A stretch of 64,000 bases of DNA from Petrolisthes cinctipes (GCA_033782935.1 JAWQEG010001318.1:124001-188000); one strand, 5' to 3'. Counted from the first letter of the stretch, positions 1 through 11,580 are shown. Program-made: numbers and translations. The notes: a model not told the origin generated them from the sequence alone.

Positions 1-1260
1 CTTACAGAACTAGATAAAGAACACATGTAATTTCAGCACACAGCATTATTGTGTCCCAACAAAGCCAACAGTACATGCAGACCTGCTCACAATGAAAATT
101 TCAAGCTTATAACTACTGCAATGTACTGATCATTGGGTGTAAACAAAAATATAGAAACAAGTAAAATACTGTACCGTCTAAACAGAAAAAAACAACACCC
201 TAAATCCAAGGTCCAGACTGTAATGCACACAGCCTCATTTCTCTCTTCCTCTCTTTCTCTCCCCAATAACAACTCCCAATTGTGTGACCATGGCAGTTAG
301 CTCCCTTGGTAACATCATCATCATCATCATCAACCACACTTTCTAAACTTTCCTCCCTTGAGGTGGGAGTGATGGAGCTTGTGGTGGGTTACAATGGCAC
401 TGACCTCAGAGATCATGGAGTGGCTGGGCTGGGCTGGGCTAGGCTAGGGGCAGGTGTGGCTGAGAAATGTACTTGGGCTACCCTGGTAATGGGTGCAAAC
501 AATTGGGTGGTAGATGTAGGCTAAATGAGTGGTGGATGAAAATAAGTGCATGGATAAGCTATGAGTGGGTGGTGGGGGGAAGTGGGTGGTGGTTAGGTGT
601 AATGATGTAATAATTAAGATGTGGAGTACAAGTGTAATTAGACATGTGGTCCCTTTGAAATGATGTTGTATGTAAAGATGATATGGGTGTGGTCAAAGGA
701 GTAGGAAGTGAGGGTGATATGTGGTTAATACAAGTACCCTACCCTGGCACTTACAAGAATATTGATTTTAGGAAAGTCTGTAGTGTGGAGGTTCACACAA
801 TTCTTCTAGACCTTAGCAATCATTGTGATAACACATGTACAGTATACAATTATTTTAAAGCTGCAGAGGACGAAATAATAGCTGGGGCCTGGCTGGTTAT
901 CTACTTTTTGAACCAGAAGCCGGTCACATTACTATTGAAAAGTGACGAGTAGAAGACTTAGTGTGAGAATGAGAGATACTTTTAAAGGAAGGAGTGGTGA
1001 AGTAGTAGCAATGATTAATGGTGTATAATTAAGACAGGTGGGGTGAGGCAGGGTGAAAGTGTAGCATGACTGTTTAGTAGTTACGTACCTTGGTAGTACA
1101 GTATTGGCTGACTGTGTAGAGTTGAGTAAGAAAGATGTGGGATGAGGCATGGTAAACCAAGATGAGTGTAAGACTGTGACTCACCTTGGTAGCAGTGGGT
1201 GGTTGTGTAGGGGTGAGGCAGGAGTGGGTTGAGGCTATAAGAGTCAGCCTCGGTCCCACT
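1..1260. repeat. G/T-skewed region with degenerate ~96-bp tandem units
   Basis: The plus strand is rich in G and T. Words of the form TACCTTGGTAG recur at about 1087, 1182 and 1279, spaced 95-97 bp, with GAGGCAGGGT-like words between them and weaker TACCCTGG relatives near 478 and 738. This looks like a decayed tandem repeat. On the minus strand the same words read ACCAAG followed by GTGAGT or GTACGT, which resemble splice donors. Open frames here (for example 306-524 and 683-952) resemble no known protein and I do not call them genes. Confidence 0.45.
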
Positions 1261-1299
1261 TACACCTCACGCCCACCATCTTGGTCCTCCAACCTGAAA

Positions 1300-2009
1300 T
1301 GAGAATCACATCATTCAAAAATATCCAAAAATTACAATAATAATGGCAACAATGATTGTTTGTTTTTCTTATTACAATAATATTCAAAGCTGTAGGATTT
1401 GGAAAAATCTGGAAGAAGCACTGAAGATAATTACTTATTCAATTAATGTAGATACACATTATACAGGTCAATGTGATTAATATCAATAATAAAGATACAG
1501 ATGCTTATCATAACTTTCCTAAAGAGAAAACCTTTTGTAAATAAGAGATATCAAAACAATACTGACATGCTCTACACTATACTTAGAAACTTTATATTGT
1601 CTACAGTACTGGGCACTTCAATTGTAATCTACTTTTCATAAGGCATGTGATAAATGCTGTGTTATCAACTTCCAAAAACATAGTTCTTTGCCTGAAACTT
1701 ATGTATTGTCCCTGCTGTTCTCTGGTGGAGGTCAACCACAAAGCTGAAGCGATTATATTATGGTGTAGGTGTGTTGTGGGTGTTAGAGTATCCAGAGAGT
1801 GGAGTGAGAATGTTAGATGTGAATATACAGTATGCTAGGTGTGGAGTAGACTGTATGAGAACATGGTACGTATTGGAACTATGGGTATAAATATGAGACA
1901 ATGTGGATGTGCTGTAGGCGTGAATATATGTTAATGTGGATGTATACTGTATAACTATATGATGACATGAGTGTGGTTTGAGTATGAATATGCTGGGATA
2001 AACTAGTTG

Positions 2010-2010
<1 letters not shown>
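1300..2010. other. AT-rich unique stretch, no gene seen
   Basis: Mixed AT-rich sequence without a convincing open frame or repeat. It ends in a G/T-rich segment leading into the (GA)n array. Confidence 0.5.

Positions 2011-2011
<1 letters not shown>

Positions 2012-2068
<57 letters not shown>
2012..2068 (+). repeat. (GA)n microsatellite
   Basis: Uninterrupted GA dinucleotides over about 57 bp. Minus-strand Ser-Leu open frames across it are simple repeat translations. Confidence 0.97.
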
Positions 2069-2072
<4 letters not shown>

Positions 2073-2361
2073 AGTGATGTAAATAACTGTCCAACAGATC
2101 CTACTGTGAAAAGCTTCAACATGGTCGTATGCATCACGGAGACTGAATAATGATACATTAGTAATACCCAGCCACTCCACTTCCCTCAAGTTAGTTACAG
2201 AGTGCCTGGAGATGCCTGGTCCTTGTGCACACGATAAAAATAACTATCGCGCAAGTGGGAATCGATGATATCCTAAACGAACACTGTAGCTCGTCTTGTC
2301 CCGGTTGTTTTCCACTATCAATCGTCCAAGGTGTCAAAATGGCTCGCGTGGAGTGTACCAG

Positions 2362-2386
2362 TTTTTTTTTTTTTTTTTTTTTTTTT
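2362..2386. repeat. poly-T tract (25 T)
   Basis: A run of 25 T is bracketed by the short direct repeat CGCGTGG (2344-2350 and 2389-2395). It could be the poly-A tail of a minus-strand retroposed sequence, but no retroposed body is recognisable. Confidence 0.8.
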
Positions 2387-2509
2387 CCCGCGTGGACCAT
2401 ATGTAGGAGCTGTACTTGTAAAAAAAAAAATAATAAAAAATAAACTCGAATAATCACAAGCGAAATAACATTTTCTACCGGTAGGTATAATCAGAAAGGT
2501 CTGCAAATT

Positions 2510-3250
2510 GACTTTTCTTGCCTATCCTTTCCACTCTCTTCACTATAGTCTTCTCTCACACACTGTTTATCGTACTGTTCTCTCCTACATCCTCAGTCAA
2601 CTCATCTTGTCTTTCTTCTTTCTCATATTTCCCTAACTTTTTCCTTCCTCTCTTCCATTCTCCGTTTTCCCTCTCTCCGTCCTCTACTTGCTCACGTTCT
2701 CATCATTTTCCCTTTACATTTATCTTGCTATTTTCCCCTTCCTCATCATCTCTCCGTGTGTGTCCGTCTCCCCTCCCACACCCTCTCTGAGCCTGCTTTG
2801 TGTCTCCCCATCTCTACATGTCTCTCGTCCCACGCTTTCTTTCTTCACTCATACCTACCTACCTCCCTCCCTCCCTCCTACCCATTCCAACTTCCCCCCT
2901 TCCTCTCGTGTCCAGTAGTTGGTATGTTTCTTTGTCCATCGGTCGCTCTAAAACTCCCAAATAATTATCAAAATATACCTCTCTGTTAATTCACATTCTC
3001 TCCCGCTAACCTTCTCTGCCCACCCAAGAGTCCCAACTGACCTGTATATATCTCCCAGTCTTGTTCCCCCATCCCTCCCTACAATTTCGCCCTTCCGTGA
3101 TGCTAATACATTTTCTCTCTCTCAATTCCCTTGTACTTTTCCTTTTAGATCTTGTCTCCCTGTCCCCTCATTCTCTTGTGACTTTCCTGAACAAAGAATC
3201 CTTCGGGAGATTTCCTCTAGACTTGAAAGTGGGTTTACTGTCCGTTTTAT
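2510..3250. repeat. pyrimidine-rich low-complexity block
   Basis: The plus strand is strongly C+T biased with degenerate CCTCCCT and TTTCCTT words. Open frames made of Ser, Pro, Leu and Phe in it are compositional artefacts. Confidence 0.7.
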
Positions 3251-3358
3251 AAGTATACTTTATGCCGGAGGGAAGGAAAAGAGCAGTCTTATTCATATTC
3301 CAATGTTCCTATGTTATAGTGTGTTGTGATTAATTAAGACAGTATACCGATTCCTAAG

Positions 3359-3777
3359 AAAGCGTCTGCAGAGAGTTGGCTTATGTTTGTCGTTGACGTC
3401 TCTGATTGGTCCAGCCAGCAAATCCAGTAAGCATGTCTATGATTGGTCCTTTGTATCTCCCTTTCCCCTCTCTCCATCCAAACCAAACCTAACCTAACCT
3501 CACCGGACCCAAGGTCAGGTGCAATCACTATTCCTGCCAGGAATTTACACTAAATATATATGAGCCTTGTAAAGCATCGAACCCCACAATGTACAGCATT
3601 CCACACAGGCGCTCTAACCCACTAAACCACCACATGGCTACTTTAGATATAGTAGACCGATATTTATAATGAATAAATACCTGTATTCACCAATCATAGA
3701 CGCGCTTATAAGATGTGCTGGCTGGACCAATCAGAGACGTCATCGGCAAACATATGCCAACTCTCTACAGACGCTTC
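3359..3777. mobile_element. foldback element with ~89-bp inverted arms
   Basis: The left arm 3359-3447 and right arm 3689-3777 are imperfect reverse complements. Both carry AGCGTCTG, AGAGAGTTGGC, GACGTCTCTGATTGGTCCAG and GTCTATGATTGGT in matching order. Outside these limits the similarity stops. The 240-bp interior holds a tRNA-like sequence on the minus strand. The arrangement fits a foldback or MITE-type element, or an old element that captured a SINE. No obvious target duplication was identified. Confidence 0.75.
3564..3638 (-). repeat. tRNA-like sequence / tRNA-derived SINE head
   Basis: On the minus strand there are an A-box-like TGGTTTAGTGG (plus 3619-3629) and a B-box-like GGTTCGATGC (plus 3574-3583) at tRNA-like spacing. 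The 75-nt span begins GCCATGT and ends ACAAGGC, which can pair at six of seven acceptor positions. The T stem relies on G-T pairs and the D stem is imperfect, so this is probably a tRNA pseudogene or the RNA polymerase III head of a SINE rather than a working tRNA. The anticodon cannot be assigned with confidence. Confidence 0.55.
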
Positions 3778-3799
3778 CAACTCCTAATGGCTTAACACC

Positions 3800-4240
3800 A
3801 TTAATAATTCACAAATTTTACTCACTGTGAATTATACCACGTAGCTAGTCAGGGCAGATTAAAGTTTCAGTTCTTTGGAGTTCCTTAGAATGAATTGGTT
3901 TGATAGATGTGAAATTTAGGATCACGTGAATGTAGTTTCATAGCAGGAAAAAAATCACGCAAGATCCAAAAAGGGTATATTGTCCAAAGCAACGTTTCGG
4001 CGGCTTGTCTACGGACGTCATCTGCATAACATAAGTATCAATATAAGGTAGAACCATAATAAGTTTTACAACCTAAGGTATGTGTGACCTGTATAATTAT
4101 GTACTGAAAACTTTCTCTAACCTTCTCCTCTGGTGTCCGTTCACTTGGCTTTCTTTCTTACCCCTCTTCTCTCCTGACTCAGCCTTGTAACCTGCTGCTG
4201 CTGCTGTTACTTAGCCCAGCCTACCTGTTTAGAACAACCT
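3800..4240. other. AT-rich unique stretch, no gene seen
   Basis: Mixed sequence. A phrase near 3991 (CAACGTTTCGGCGGCTTGTC, then a GACGTCATCTGC word) reminds me of a motif in some invertebrate retroelements, but the identity is unproven. Confidence 0.35.
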
Positions 4241-4970
4241 TCCTTCCAATACATTTCCTCATGAACTACACTCATACTCTATCCTTTCTTCCCTCTTTCG
4301 TTCCTCTACTTCGCCCCATATTTCCCCCGTTCACTTCCTTACATAATCTCCTTTTCGAATTCTTGCATCAAAACTTCTTCCCTCCCACCACGTATTCCCC
4401 ATTCCTCCCCTCCCATGCCTGTCCTTCGCTCCTCCCCTACTACTTGACCTCACAACACTTTCCCTCCCTCCTTCAATTCCTTTCTTCCCCCTCCCAGTCT
4501 CTCTTGCTCTTCCTCACATCCTCGCAACCTCACTCACTCCCAGTCCCATATTCCCCCCCACGTATACTCGATTTTAGAATACAATAAATACATGCTGCTC
4601 TATTCTATTCTACTACACACATACAGTACAATAGATATAAACAAATACTCATAATCGCTTCTATTCCTATATATTATCTCCTTCACTCACTGCATCTGTC
4701 TCTAAGCAACACCTACTATTATTATCTTCCCTCCCTCCATACATAAATCACACTCTCCTTGCCCCTCCTTTATACATCTACCCCTTCTACTCCCCTCTCT
4801 CTCTTACATCCTCTTTTGTGCCCACCTATTTTTTGTTTACCTTCTCCTTTCACTCTCCTACTCTACATTCCTATCCTTCCTCTGCTCCTCCCTACCTTCC
4901 TTTCCATTCCCTTTTTTCTTTTCCCCTCCCTCCTATCCCTTCTGCCTTGCCTTCCTCCCTCCAGCCGTGT
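4240..4970. repeat. pyrimidine-rich low-complexity block
   Basis: C+T-rich plus strand with repeated CTCCCCT and TTCCCTCC words and no coding features. It gives way to the ACC/ATC repeat. Confidence 0.7.
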
Positions 4971-5013
4971 AAGCGACCTTGGCAGTGGTGGGGGTGAGCG
5001 ACCGTCAGCCTAC

Positions 5014-5140
5014 ACGCATCACCACCACAACCACTGTCATCACCATCACTACCACTATCATCACTAAAACCATTGCCATCACCACCACAACCACTGTCAT
5101 CACCATCACTACACGCATCATCACTACCATCACTATACTA
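5014..5140 (+). repeat. (ACC/ATC)n repeat with internal duplication
   Basis: Imperfect CAC/CAT trinucleotides. A segment containing CACAACCACTGTCATCACCA occurs twice, about 60 bp apart. Confidence 0.85.
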
Positions 5141-5159
5141 TTATTACCCACACGAAAAT

Positions 5160-5405
5160 GGGTGGTCTTAGGTGTGAAATTATAGGGTAAGGTGCACACA
5201 CATTTTCATGCGACTATCATCATTATTATTTGCCCTTAACTACCATCCATCACCATTATCTCTCTCTCTCTCACTTGGCAGTCTTTAGCGTGATATATGT
5301 ATGAGCCAAGATGTATATAACTTTCACACACCTTCATTATATTTATCACCTTCACTGGTATGGTGGTCTCAGCTTGGATATACGAGCCAAGGTGAATGTT
5401 ACTAT
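5160..5405. repeat. three degenerate ~90-115-bp units
   Basis: Units starting near 5161, 5278 and 5361 share GGTGGTCT-like starts followed by GAGCCAAGGTG-like ends. They look like a decayed tandem repeat, in the opposite orientation to the ACCTTGG units in the first 1.3 kb. Confidence 0.4.
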
Positions 5406-5726
5406 ATCAAAACTCACGATCATTATTTCCACTAGCAGTCATCTTACATTTCCAACACATTTTATGACGTCACACAAAAACATTTTCCTTCTTAGTTCTT
5501 GAGGTTTCCCAATAAAATTTCGATTAAGAGTGAGAGGCATTTAATAACTGAAATATAAGGTTTAAAAGAATCACATACATCGGTTGACAAACACGTTTGT
5601 GGCTTCTTGTTCCTAGGATAGATTCACCCCGTCTATAAATTAGCTTAATCTGTATCAATATACTTGAAGTTCGGTCTATTAAATAAATGAAACCAATTCA
5701 TGCACATATTTTTATCTTACAGAACG

Positions 5727-5859
<133 letters not shown>

Positions 5860-5869
5860 ACCTTCTTCA

Positions 5870-6570
5870 CCACTACATATCTCCCTTAATACGTTTCCAG
5901 CAACCATAAAGTCAGAGAAATAATACAGAACATCCTTTCCAAACACTACCACAGGGTCGGTAACGGGGTTTACAAACTATTCAGAAACGTTATTGTGTTT
6001 AGGATCCTTCTAAATGAAAAAAATGTAATGCCTAATACTAGAAACAAAATGGGAAGCCTGATCTTGTTGGCCTATACACCACCACTCCACCCAGCACATA
6101 CATAAGTTTTTGCATACAGTCCTATATCTGCTAATGGACCGTCTAGAAATAACAAAAAGTTGACAATATAAGGACATCAAAAATTTAAATCACATCACAC
6201 TCAACCAGTGTCACAGCGACCACCTCAACTGGCAAATGACACTCACTACTAACACAAGCATTACACCCACTACACAATCATCAACTCATCACCGCTGCTT
6301 CCATAACACTAACACCACTATTGCTATACATATCAGAGGAGGCATAGTGCTACACCCAAGACACACAAGGGGTGAACATTATAAAGTTGTGGCAAAGGTC
6401 AAGAACAAAATGCATCCTACCGTTACTGCATGCATGGGAAGGTGAGAAGACCGGTTAACACTGAAGATAATATATCAGTGACGTCCCCCGCCTCTTTTAA
6501 AACATTTGGGGGACGATGCTCAAACCAGACAGAAGACTGCTGTCTATGAACGTTCTTCATGAGTAGCCTA
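5870..6570. other. unique stretch, no gene seen
   Basis: AT-rich and CA-rich unique sequence between the (TG)n and the first TTAA MITE. No supported gene. Confidence 0.4.
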
Positions 6571-6577
6571 CTCCTGC

Positions 6578-6746
6578 TTAAGGGGACATTCTATTGTTGG
6601 TGAATTGAAGGGCTACTCACTCCTCCAAACTATGCCACCAAACAGATCCACTACTATAGTAACATTGAAGTCGTCTACTTCCTGGCATAGGCTACTTTGA
6701 AGGAATTAGTTGCCCTCAAATCACCAACATGAGAGTCTCCACTTAA
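6578..6746. mobile_element. TTAA-flanked MITE, copy A
   Basis: A 169-bp foldback sequence bounded by TTAA on both sides (6578-6581 and 6743-6746). The ends are inverted: TTAAGGGGACA then GTTGGTGAATTGAAGGGC on the left matches the reverse complement of the right end (TTAAGTGGAGA, GTTGGTGATTTGAGGGC). The arms continue through CTCCTCCAAACTATGCCA. There is no coding capacity. TTAA target duplication is the hallmark of the piggyBac superfamily, so a non-autonomous piggyBac-type element is plausible, although the GGGG terminus is not the canonical piggyBac start. Its interior (ACATTGAAGTCGTCTACTTC) is shared with copy E. Confidence 0.75.
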
Positions 6747-6945
6747 TATATTTTGAAATTCCAATGTAAACACCACCTTACAATATAGTTTGGTATAATT
6801 ATATGGTTTGAATAGATCTGATATTTCCTGACTTGATCAATGTAACCTCCGTTTCTACCACCGCCACCGCTACTAACACAACAACAGCTCCACCACTAAA
6901 GTAAACAAACACTTGGAACAATAAACAAACACACGGAAATGCCAC

Positions 6946-7263
6946 CACCACCACCATGCACTACAGCAACTCCCACACACCCACCATTACCATGCACTAC
7001 AGCAACTCCCACACACCCACCACCACCACCACCACCACCACCACCACCATGCACTACAGCAACTCCCACACACACCCACCACCACCACCACCACCACCAC
7101 CACCATGCACTACAGCAACTCCCACACACCCACACACCCACCACCACCACCACCACCATGCACTACAGCAACTCCCACACACCCACCACCACCACCACCT
7201 TCCCACACACCCACCACCACCACCATGCACTACAGCAACTCCCACACACCCACCACCACCACC
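6946..7263 (+). repeat. (CCA)n-based minisatellite
   Basis: A unit containing CATGCACTACAGCAACTCCC followed by ACACACCCA occurs six times (starts near 6955, 6991, 7049, 7105, 7158 and 7225), separated by CCA tracts of variable length. The 100-150-residue Pro/Thr/His-rich open frames in several frames reflect this repeat. Confidence 0.95.
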
Positions 7264-7269
7264 TTCCAT

Positions 7270-7840
7270 CTCTCCCTCAGCCTAATGTTATGGACCGTCC
7301 CTTCTCCGTCTATCATCAGCAATATAATCATTCCCAACCTCCAAATCCCATCATTCTTTCCTCCTACACTTGCTCATAGACTCGTGTATCTTTTCCACCG
7401 AGCTTTTTCTAGGCACATATATTTTTTTCGATGCCATGCACTCCATTCTTCCTTCCACAACCATGATACACCACAACTCTCTCATAATATTGTCTCCACC
7501 ACATCTTTATTCCTTCCCTTCCACCACCACCACGTACAGTATGTCTCCACTACTACCCTTCCTCCACCAGCATAACAATGATCAAGATTCCACCGCTTGT
7601 TGCATGCTCCTTACTTTCACATAGCTTTCATTTTTATCCTCCCTTCAAGCTCACAGCAACATATTCTTCTTCTCCCTTACACAACCCTAACCCCCCCCCC
7701 TCTCTCTCTCTCCCCCGCCCCCCACTCTCTCCTCCCACACACACACACACACATCATGAAGAGTTGCCTACAGCCTTCTGACCCTCCCCGACTCCCTCCA
7801 CCCAATCCCTCCTTCCCTCCATAACCAGTCGTGATCCCAG
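7270..7840. repeat. C/T-rich low-complexity block
   Basis: Pyrimidine-rich sequence with short poly-C, CT and CA runs and no supported gene. Confidence 0.6.
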
Positions 7841-7848
7841 CCAATTTG

Positions 7849-8185
7849 TTAAGGGGAGATGTTATATACTTTTGGTACACGAGCAATCCAAAATATGTAT
7901 CAAGGCTTGCTTCGAATAGCTTGATCGAGTATTAAGCGAGCTCAAGCATATTATATGAAACAGGATAAGCATTGTAATTGGTTCACTAATAGGTCGCATG
8001 ATTCGAAACTTCAACAAGACCTGGGTACAAATTTTGGATTGCGAGTGTACATTAGAGCACCTTGATTCCTCCAAAGTATCCCAGGAAACGGGACCAGATT
8101 AACAAAAATAATGGTGACCTGTTGCTTGGTATAGTTTAGGGGAATCAATTGCTTCAAAGTTTTCAACACTGCACTATCCCCTTAA
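7849..8185. mobile_element. TTAA-flanked MITE, copy B, split by an insertion
   Basis: TTAAGGGGAGA starts at 7849 and the inverted end (TATCCCCTTAA) closes at 8185. The left tip through ATATACTTTTGGTAC matches the reverse complement of the right end of copy H. The rest resumes after 8050 with CTTGATTCCTCCAAAGTA, so the original element of about 165 bp is interrupted by a ~170-bp insertion. The region after the insertion resembles copy F, including a GCCTGTTGTTTGGAATAG-like core. Confidence 0.7.
7879..8046. mobile_element. second MITE nested inside copy B
   Basis: A 168-bp segment flanked by GTAC on both sides (7875-7878 and 8047-8050; equivalently a TA duplication). Its ends form a ~31-bp imperfect terminal inverted repeat: the left end carries GCAATCCAAAATATGTA and the right end, reversed, reads GCAATCCAAAATTTGTA. 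Removing it rejoins the host sequence to match copy H. No coding capacity. A Tc1/mariner-like relative is possible if the duplication is TA. Confidence 0.65.
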
Positions 8186-8489
8186 ACGGATACTATGTCA
8201 TAAAAAGAATTAACCTTCACCTTTATATTTCCTAATCTTGAAGTCTGACAAAACTAGACCATAGAAGTATTGGAAATTTTAAAAGGAAAAATTCGCCTTG
8301 GTATATGCAAACGTGTCAGCTTCAACGCACCAGTGAGCAACACACAAAAATACACCTTGGTACACACAACCATGCAACTGTAAACACGCAAACGCTTTCA
8401 CGCTAACTTCCAGGCTAAGTAAAACAATGTGAAAGAATACAGCTAACTTTAAGTTTTAGTCAAGAAAAAATAAATTCCAAGATAGCTTC

Positions 8490-8490
<1 letters not shown>

Positions 8491-8525
<35 letters not shown>

Positions 8526-8548
8526 GATGATGATGATGATGATGATGA
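8491..8548 (+). repeat. (TAA)n followed by (GAT)n
   Basis: About 11 TAA units run directly into about eight GAT units. Confidence 0.95.
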
Positions 8549-8738
8549 CACCAACTTCTGGCAAAAATACAAACTGACAGCAATTCTAACGTAAATAAAA
8601 CATCAGGTAAGCCGCCGAAGACACCTGCCAGCTGGTTTCAATTACACACGAGGGAAAGAAACCAGGGAATAAAACTTGACAGGACCACAAACCCAGAAGA
8701 CCAGTAATTAGTGACCGCTGGGCCTGCTTGTGTGACGC

Positions 8739-8915
8739 ACTGGGGAGGGGGAGGGAGGGGAGAGGAGAGGAGAGGAGAGGAGAGAGGGGGGAGGGGAGGG
8801 GAGAGGAACGAAGGGAAGGGAAGGGAGAGGGGAAGGAGGGAAGAGGGAGGGGGAATTAAGGGGAGGGGAGGGGAAAGGAGAGGGGGAGAAGAGAGGAAGG
8901 GGGAGAAGGAGAGGT
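8739..8915 (+). repeat. GGGGA/GAGGA purine tract
   Basis: Almost pure A+G sequence with GAGGA and GGGGA units. It is followed immediately by a short CCA run and pyrimidine-rich DNA, so purine strand bias flips near 8920. Confidence 0.9.
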
Positions 8916-8999
8916 CACCCCATTCGTGCCCCCCACCACCACCACCACCACGATCTCCCTCACCTTCACATCCATCCACCACTCGTCTCGTCTCCTCCC

Positions 9000-10490
9000 C
9001 ACCAACGTCTCTATCGATTATACTTCATTCATTTTGTTGTATTCTTTTGGGATGCAGTGTAAGAATTGTACATATTAATAAAACCTTTAAATTTTCTTCC
9101 CATCTCAGTTCACTTCCCAAAATGTAGGCTTCATCCTCCACCTCCATCATTTTAATTTTCTATCTTCTCTCTACAAATCTCACCTTCCAACTTTCCATAC
9201 ACCCCTTCATCCAACCTCATTTACTTTCCACACTCATTCCAAATTGGGTATAAAAGAAAAGTGCGAGTAACGCTGAAGGAATAAAGGAGTAGTGTTTATA
9301 ATATATTTTATTTTCGTAAGTGGGTTTGGAGACTGTGTGTAAGTTGGAAGAGAGAATATTTACTAATTTTCTGAGTGTTGTTGACGTCATAAAGGCGATT
9401 TAATTCGAACAGACTCCTAAGTTAAACTAACTTGAATACGCTTGTGTTAGTCATTGTACAATGTATTTTACTATGGCTAACGATCTTATGCAACTTGGGG
9501 ATTATATACATACTAGGATACTATCGGAAATACTTGAACTAGAGTTAATTAATAAAATACACAAACCACGTGCTTAGTTAATTAACATGTTAGTTGAAAT
9601 ACAGAGAATCAAAACAATTATTCAGTTATGTGGTTACTTTATGGGAAACATTTTGCTTCTCTCGTAAATACCATAATGTGGTAAACTATTCCATTTCCAA
9701 TATTCCTACCACCTATTATGGATACAGGCGCAGGTTTGTGCAAAATCTCACCCCCAAATTCGCAAAATTGTGGCAACAAGAAGGAAACAGAAACATTACT
9801 GACTATAATAATCTTAGATACATACGGTATTTATTATGAAGGGCAGATACTAAGGATTACTAGGAAGGTAAAATGTTTTCTCCTTTTTTTACAGCATGTT
9901 GTGAGAGCTCTTTCAACATCTTATTGTTACGAAAGGAACATATTAAAGAGAGGTCAAGGGTCGTGTGAGGGCTGTCTGTGATAGGTAAGGTTACAAGTCA
10001 TCATTCATCCGTTCATATAAAAGAAATAAACACACAGACTGTCACAGGTGTGCCTCATAGACGACACATACACTTAGCAGTGCTGTCCAAATGTTTGGTC
10101 ACATTATCTGGTGTGAAGTCCATGGTTCATTTTGGAGGCCATAAAATTATGTCAAGGTGTGAACCGAGCACAGTTTATAATATTATTATATATCATGGTG
10201 AGTTACAGGATGTCAAGTATGAAATTCTTCGGTAGGTCCTATCTAAAGGCAGGGTTTGACATAGGAGGCCGAATGTCCCAAGTGAGATGTAAATATGCCA
10301 AGGTGTAGGTTATATCAGAGTGTTGTGAGGAAGGGTGCCAGATCTAACTAGTTACTAGGTAAAGGTGTTGTGGTCCCTTGTCTATCTGTGTTGCCATGTA
10401 ACCAGGTGTGTGGCGGACGTGACCAGGTGTGCGACTGGCGAGGTCATGTGTCAAGGTGTGAGGTCATAGCAGGGCAGGTCGTGACCTCCC
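9000..10490. other. mostly unique stretch, no gene seen
   Basis: AT-rich to 9980. From 10040 to 10470 the word AGGTGT recurs about ten times, including two AGGTGTGA (near 10155 and 10456). Short open frames at 9594-9839 and 9978-10235 resemble no known protein. Confidence 0.4.
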
Positions 10491-10990
10491 ATCCATTAAA
10501 TACTAAGGTGAAAGTCCAGTAGAGGGAGAAGGAAGGCTAAGGGGAAGGTATGGAAGAGGAAGACGATTAAGTTAATAGGAGTGTAGGAGTGAGGGGAGGG
10601 AGTGGAAAGTGTGGAGATGATGGTAGGGGAGAATATGGAGTGAGAATGGAAGAATAATACAGGTAATGAAAAGAGATGACATGGAGTGGAAATTGTATGA
10701 GAGGTAAGAAAAGGGAATGGAAAAACGTGGAAAAAAGTATCAATGGAGAAAAAAATTAGAATATAATTATACGGTAACAAAGAACGAGAACACCAGTACA
10801 GGAGTAAGTTAGGAACACAAGGGAAAGAAAGGATACACGATCGGGGTCAAGAGTATTTCTAAAGGAGAGAGAAATCAAAATAACGATAAAAGGAGAAGGG
10901 AGATGGAAGAATGGAGTCAAGTAGAGGAGAGAAGAGGGAGACATAGAGGAGTGAAGTGGGAGGCAAGAGGGGAAGAGAGAATATGAGTGT
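10490..10990. repeat. purine-rich low-complexity block
   Basis: A+G-rich plus strand with GGAGTG and GAGAGGA words. Minus-strand open frames are rich in Ser, Leu, Phe and Pro and are compositional. Confidence 0.65.
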
Positions 10991-11580
10991 GTTGAACCTC
11001 AATATAAAAATAACAAAGTCTTCAGATTATTAGAGTTTATTAAGAGTAAATCCAAACTGACAATTTCCCACAAATTTTAAGAACCCAACGTCACACTGAG
11101 CTTTCCATCAAAAATATTACTCCAAGATATGTACAAAAAAAAAAAAAAATTCTACCAACAGATAGATAAGGTTAGTAAGAGCTGAGAAAACCCATCAGAA
11201 GGCCGGCAATGTAAAAGGCATTATCCTTATATATCAGTTCCTTTCATCAAGAATTAATATATTATCGTATACAACAAACATATACACATTAACATCCAAC
11301 AAGGGGAAAACACAAATTATACGAGTACTACACTGTAAATAAATATATACTCCAAACACTCAAACTTGCATACTAACAACACCAGCATAGCTATCAAATC
11401 TTTATCTAGGATTTTCCGTGTTGTTTATTTTGTTCCCTGCTGTTTACTAATTTGTATATTTTGTTGCTTGCTGTTTATTAATTAGTATTATTTGTTTCAT
11501 CATATATTTATTCTTTTAACGTGGGTAGGACGGGGAACAATATTTAACATTTAAGACTTACTAGAAGATAAATAAAAATA
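10990..11580. other. AT-rich unique stretch, no gene seen
   Basis: AT-rich sequence with a short poly-A (11137-11149) and no open frame or repeat of note. Confidence 0.45.

Noticed and set aside
3487..3499. Interstitial telomere
   Set aside because: Only about two and a half CCTAA units, too few to distinguish from chance.
6946..7263. CRISPR-like array of repeats with spacers
   Set aside because: The regular CATGCACTACAGC units are separated by CCA simple repeat rather than unique spacers, and the DNA is eukaryotic in character.
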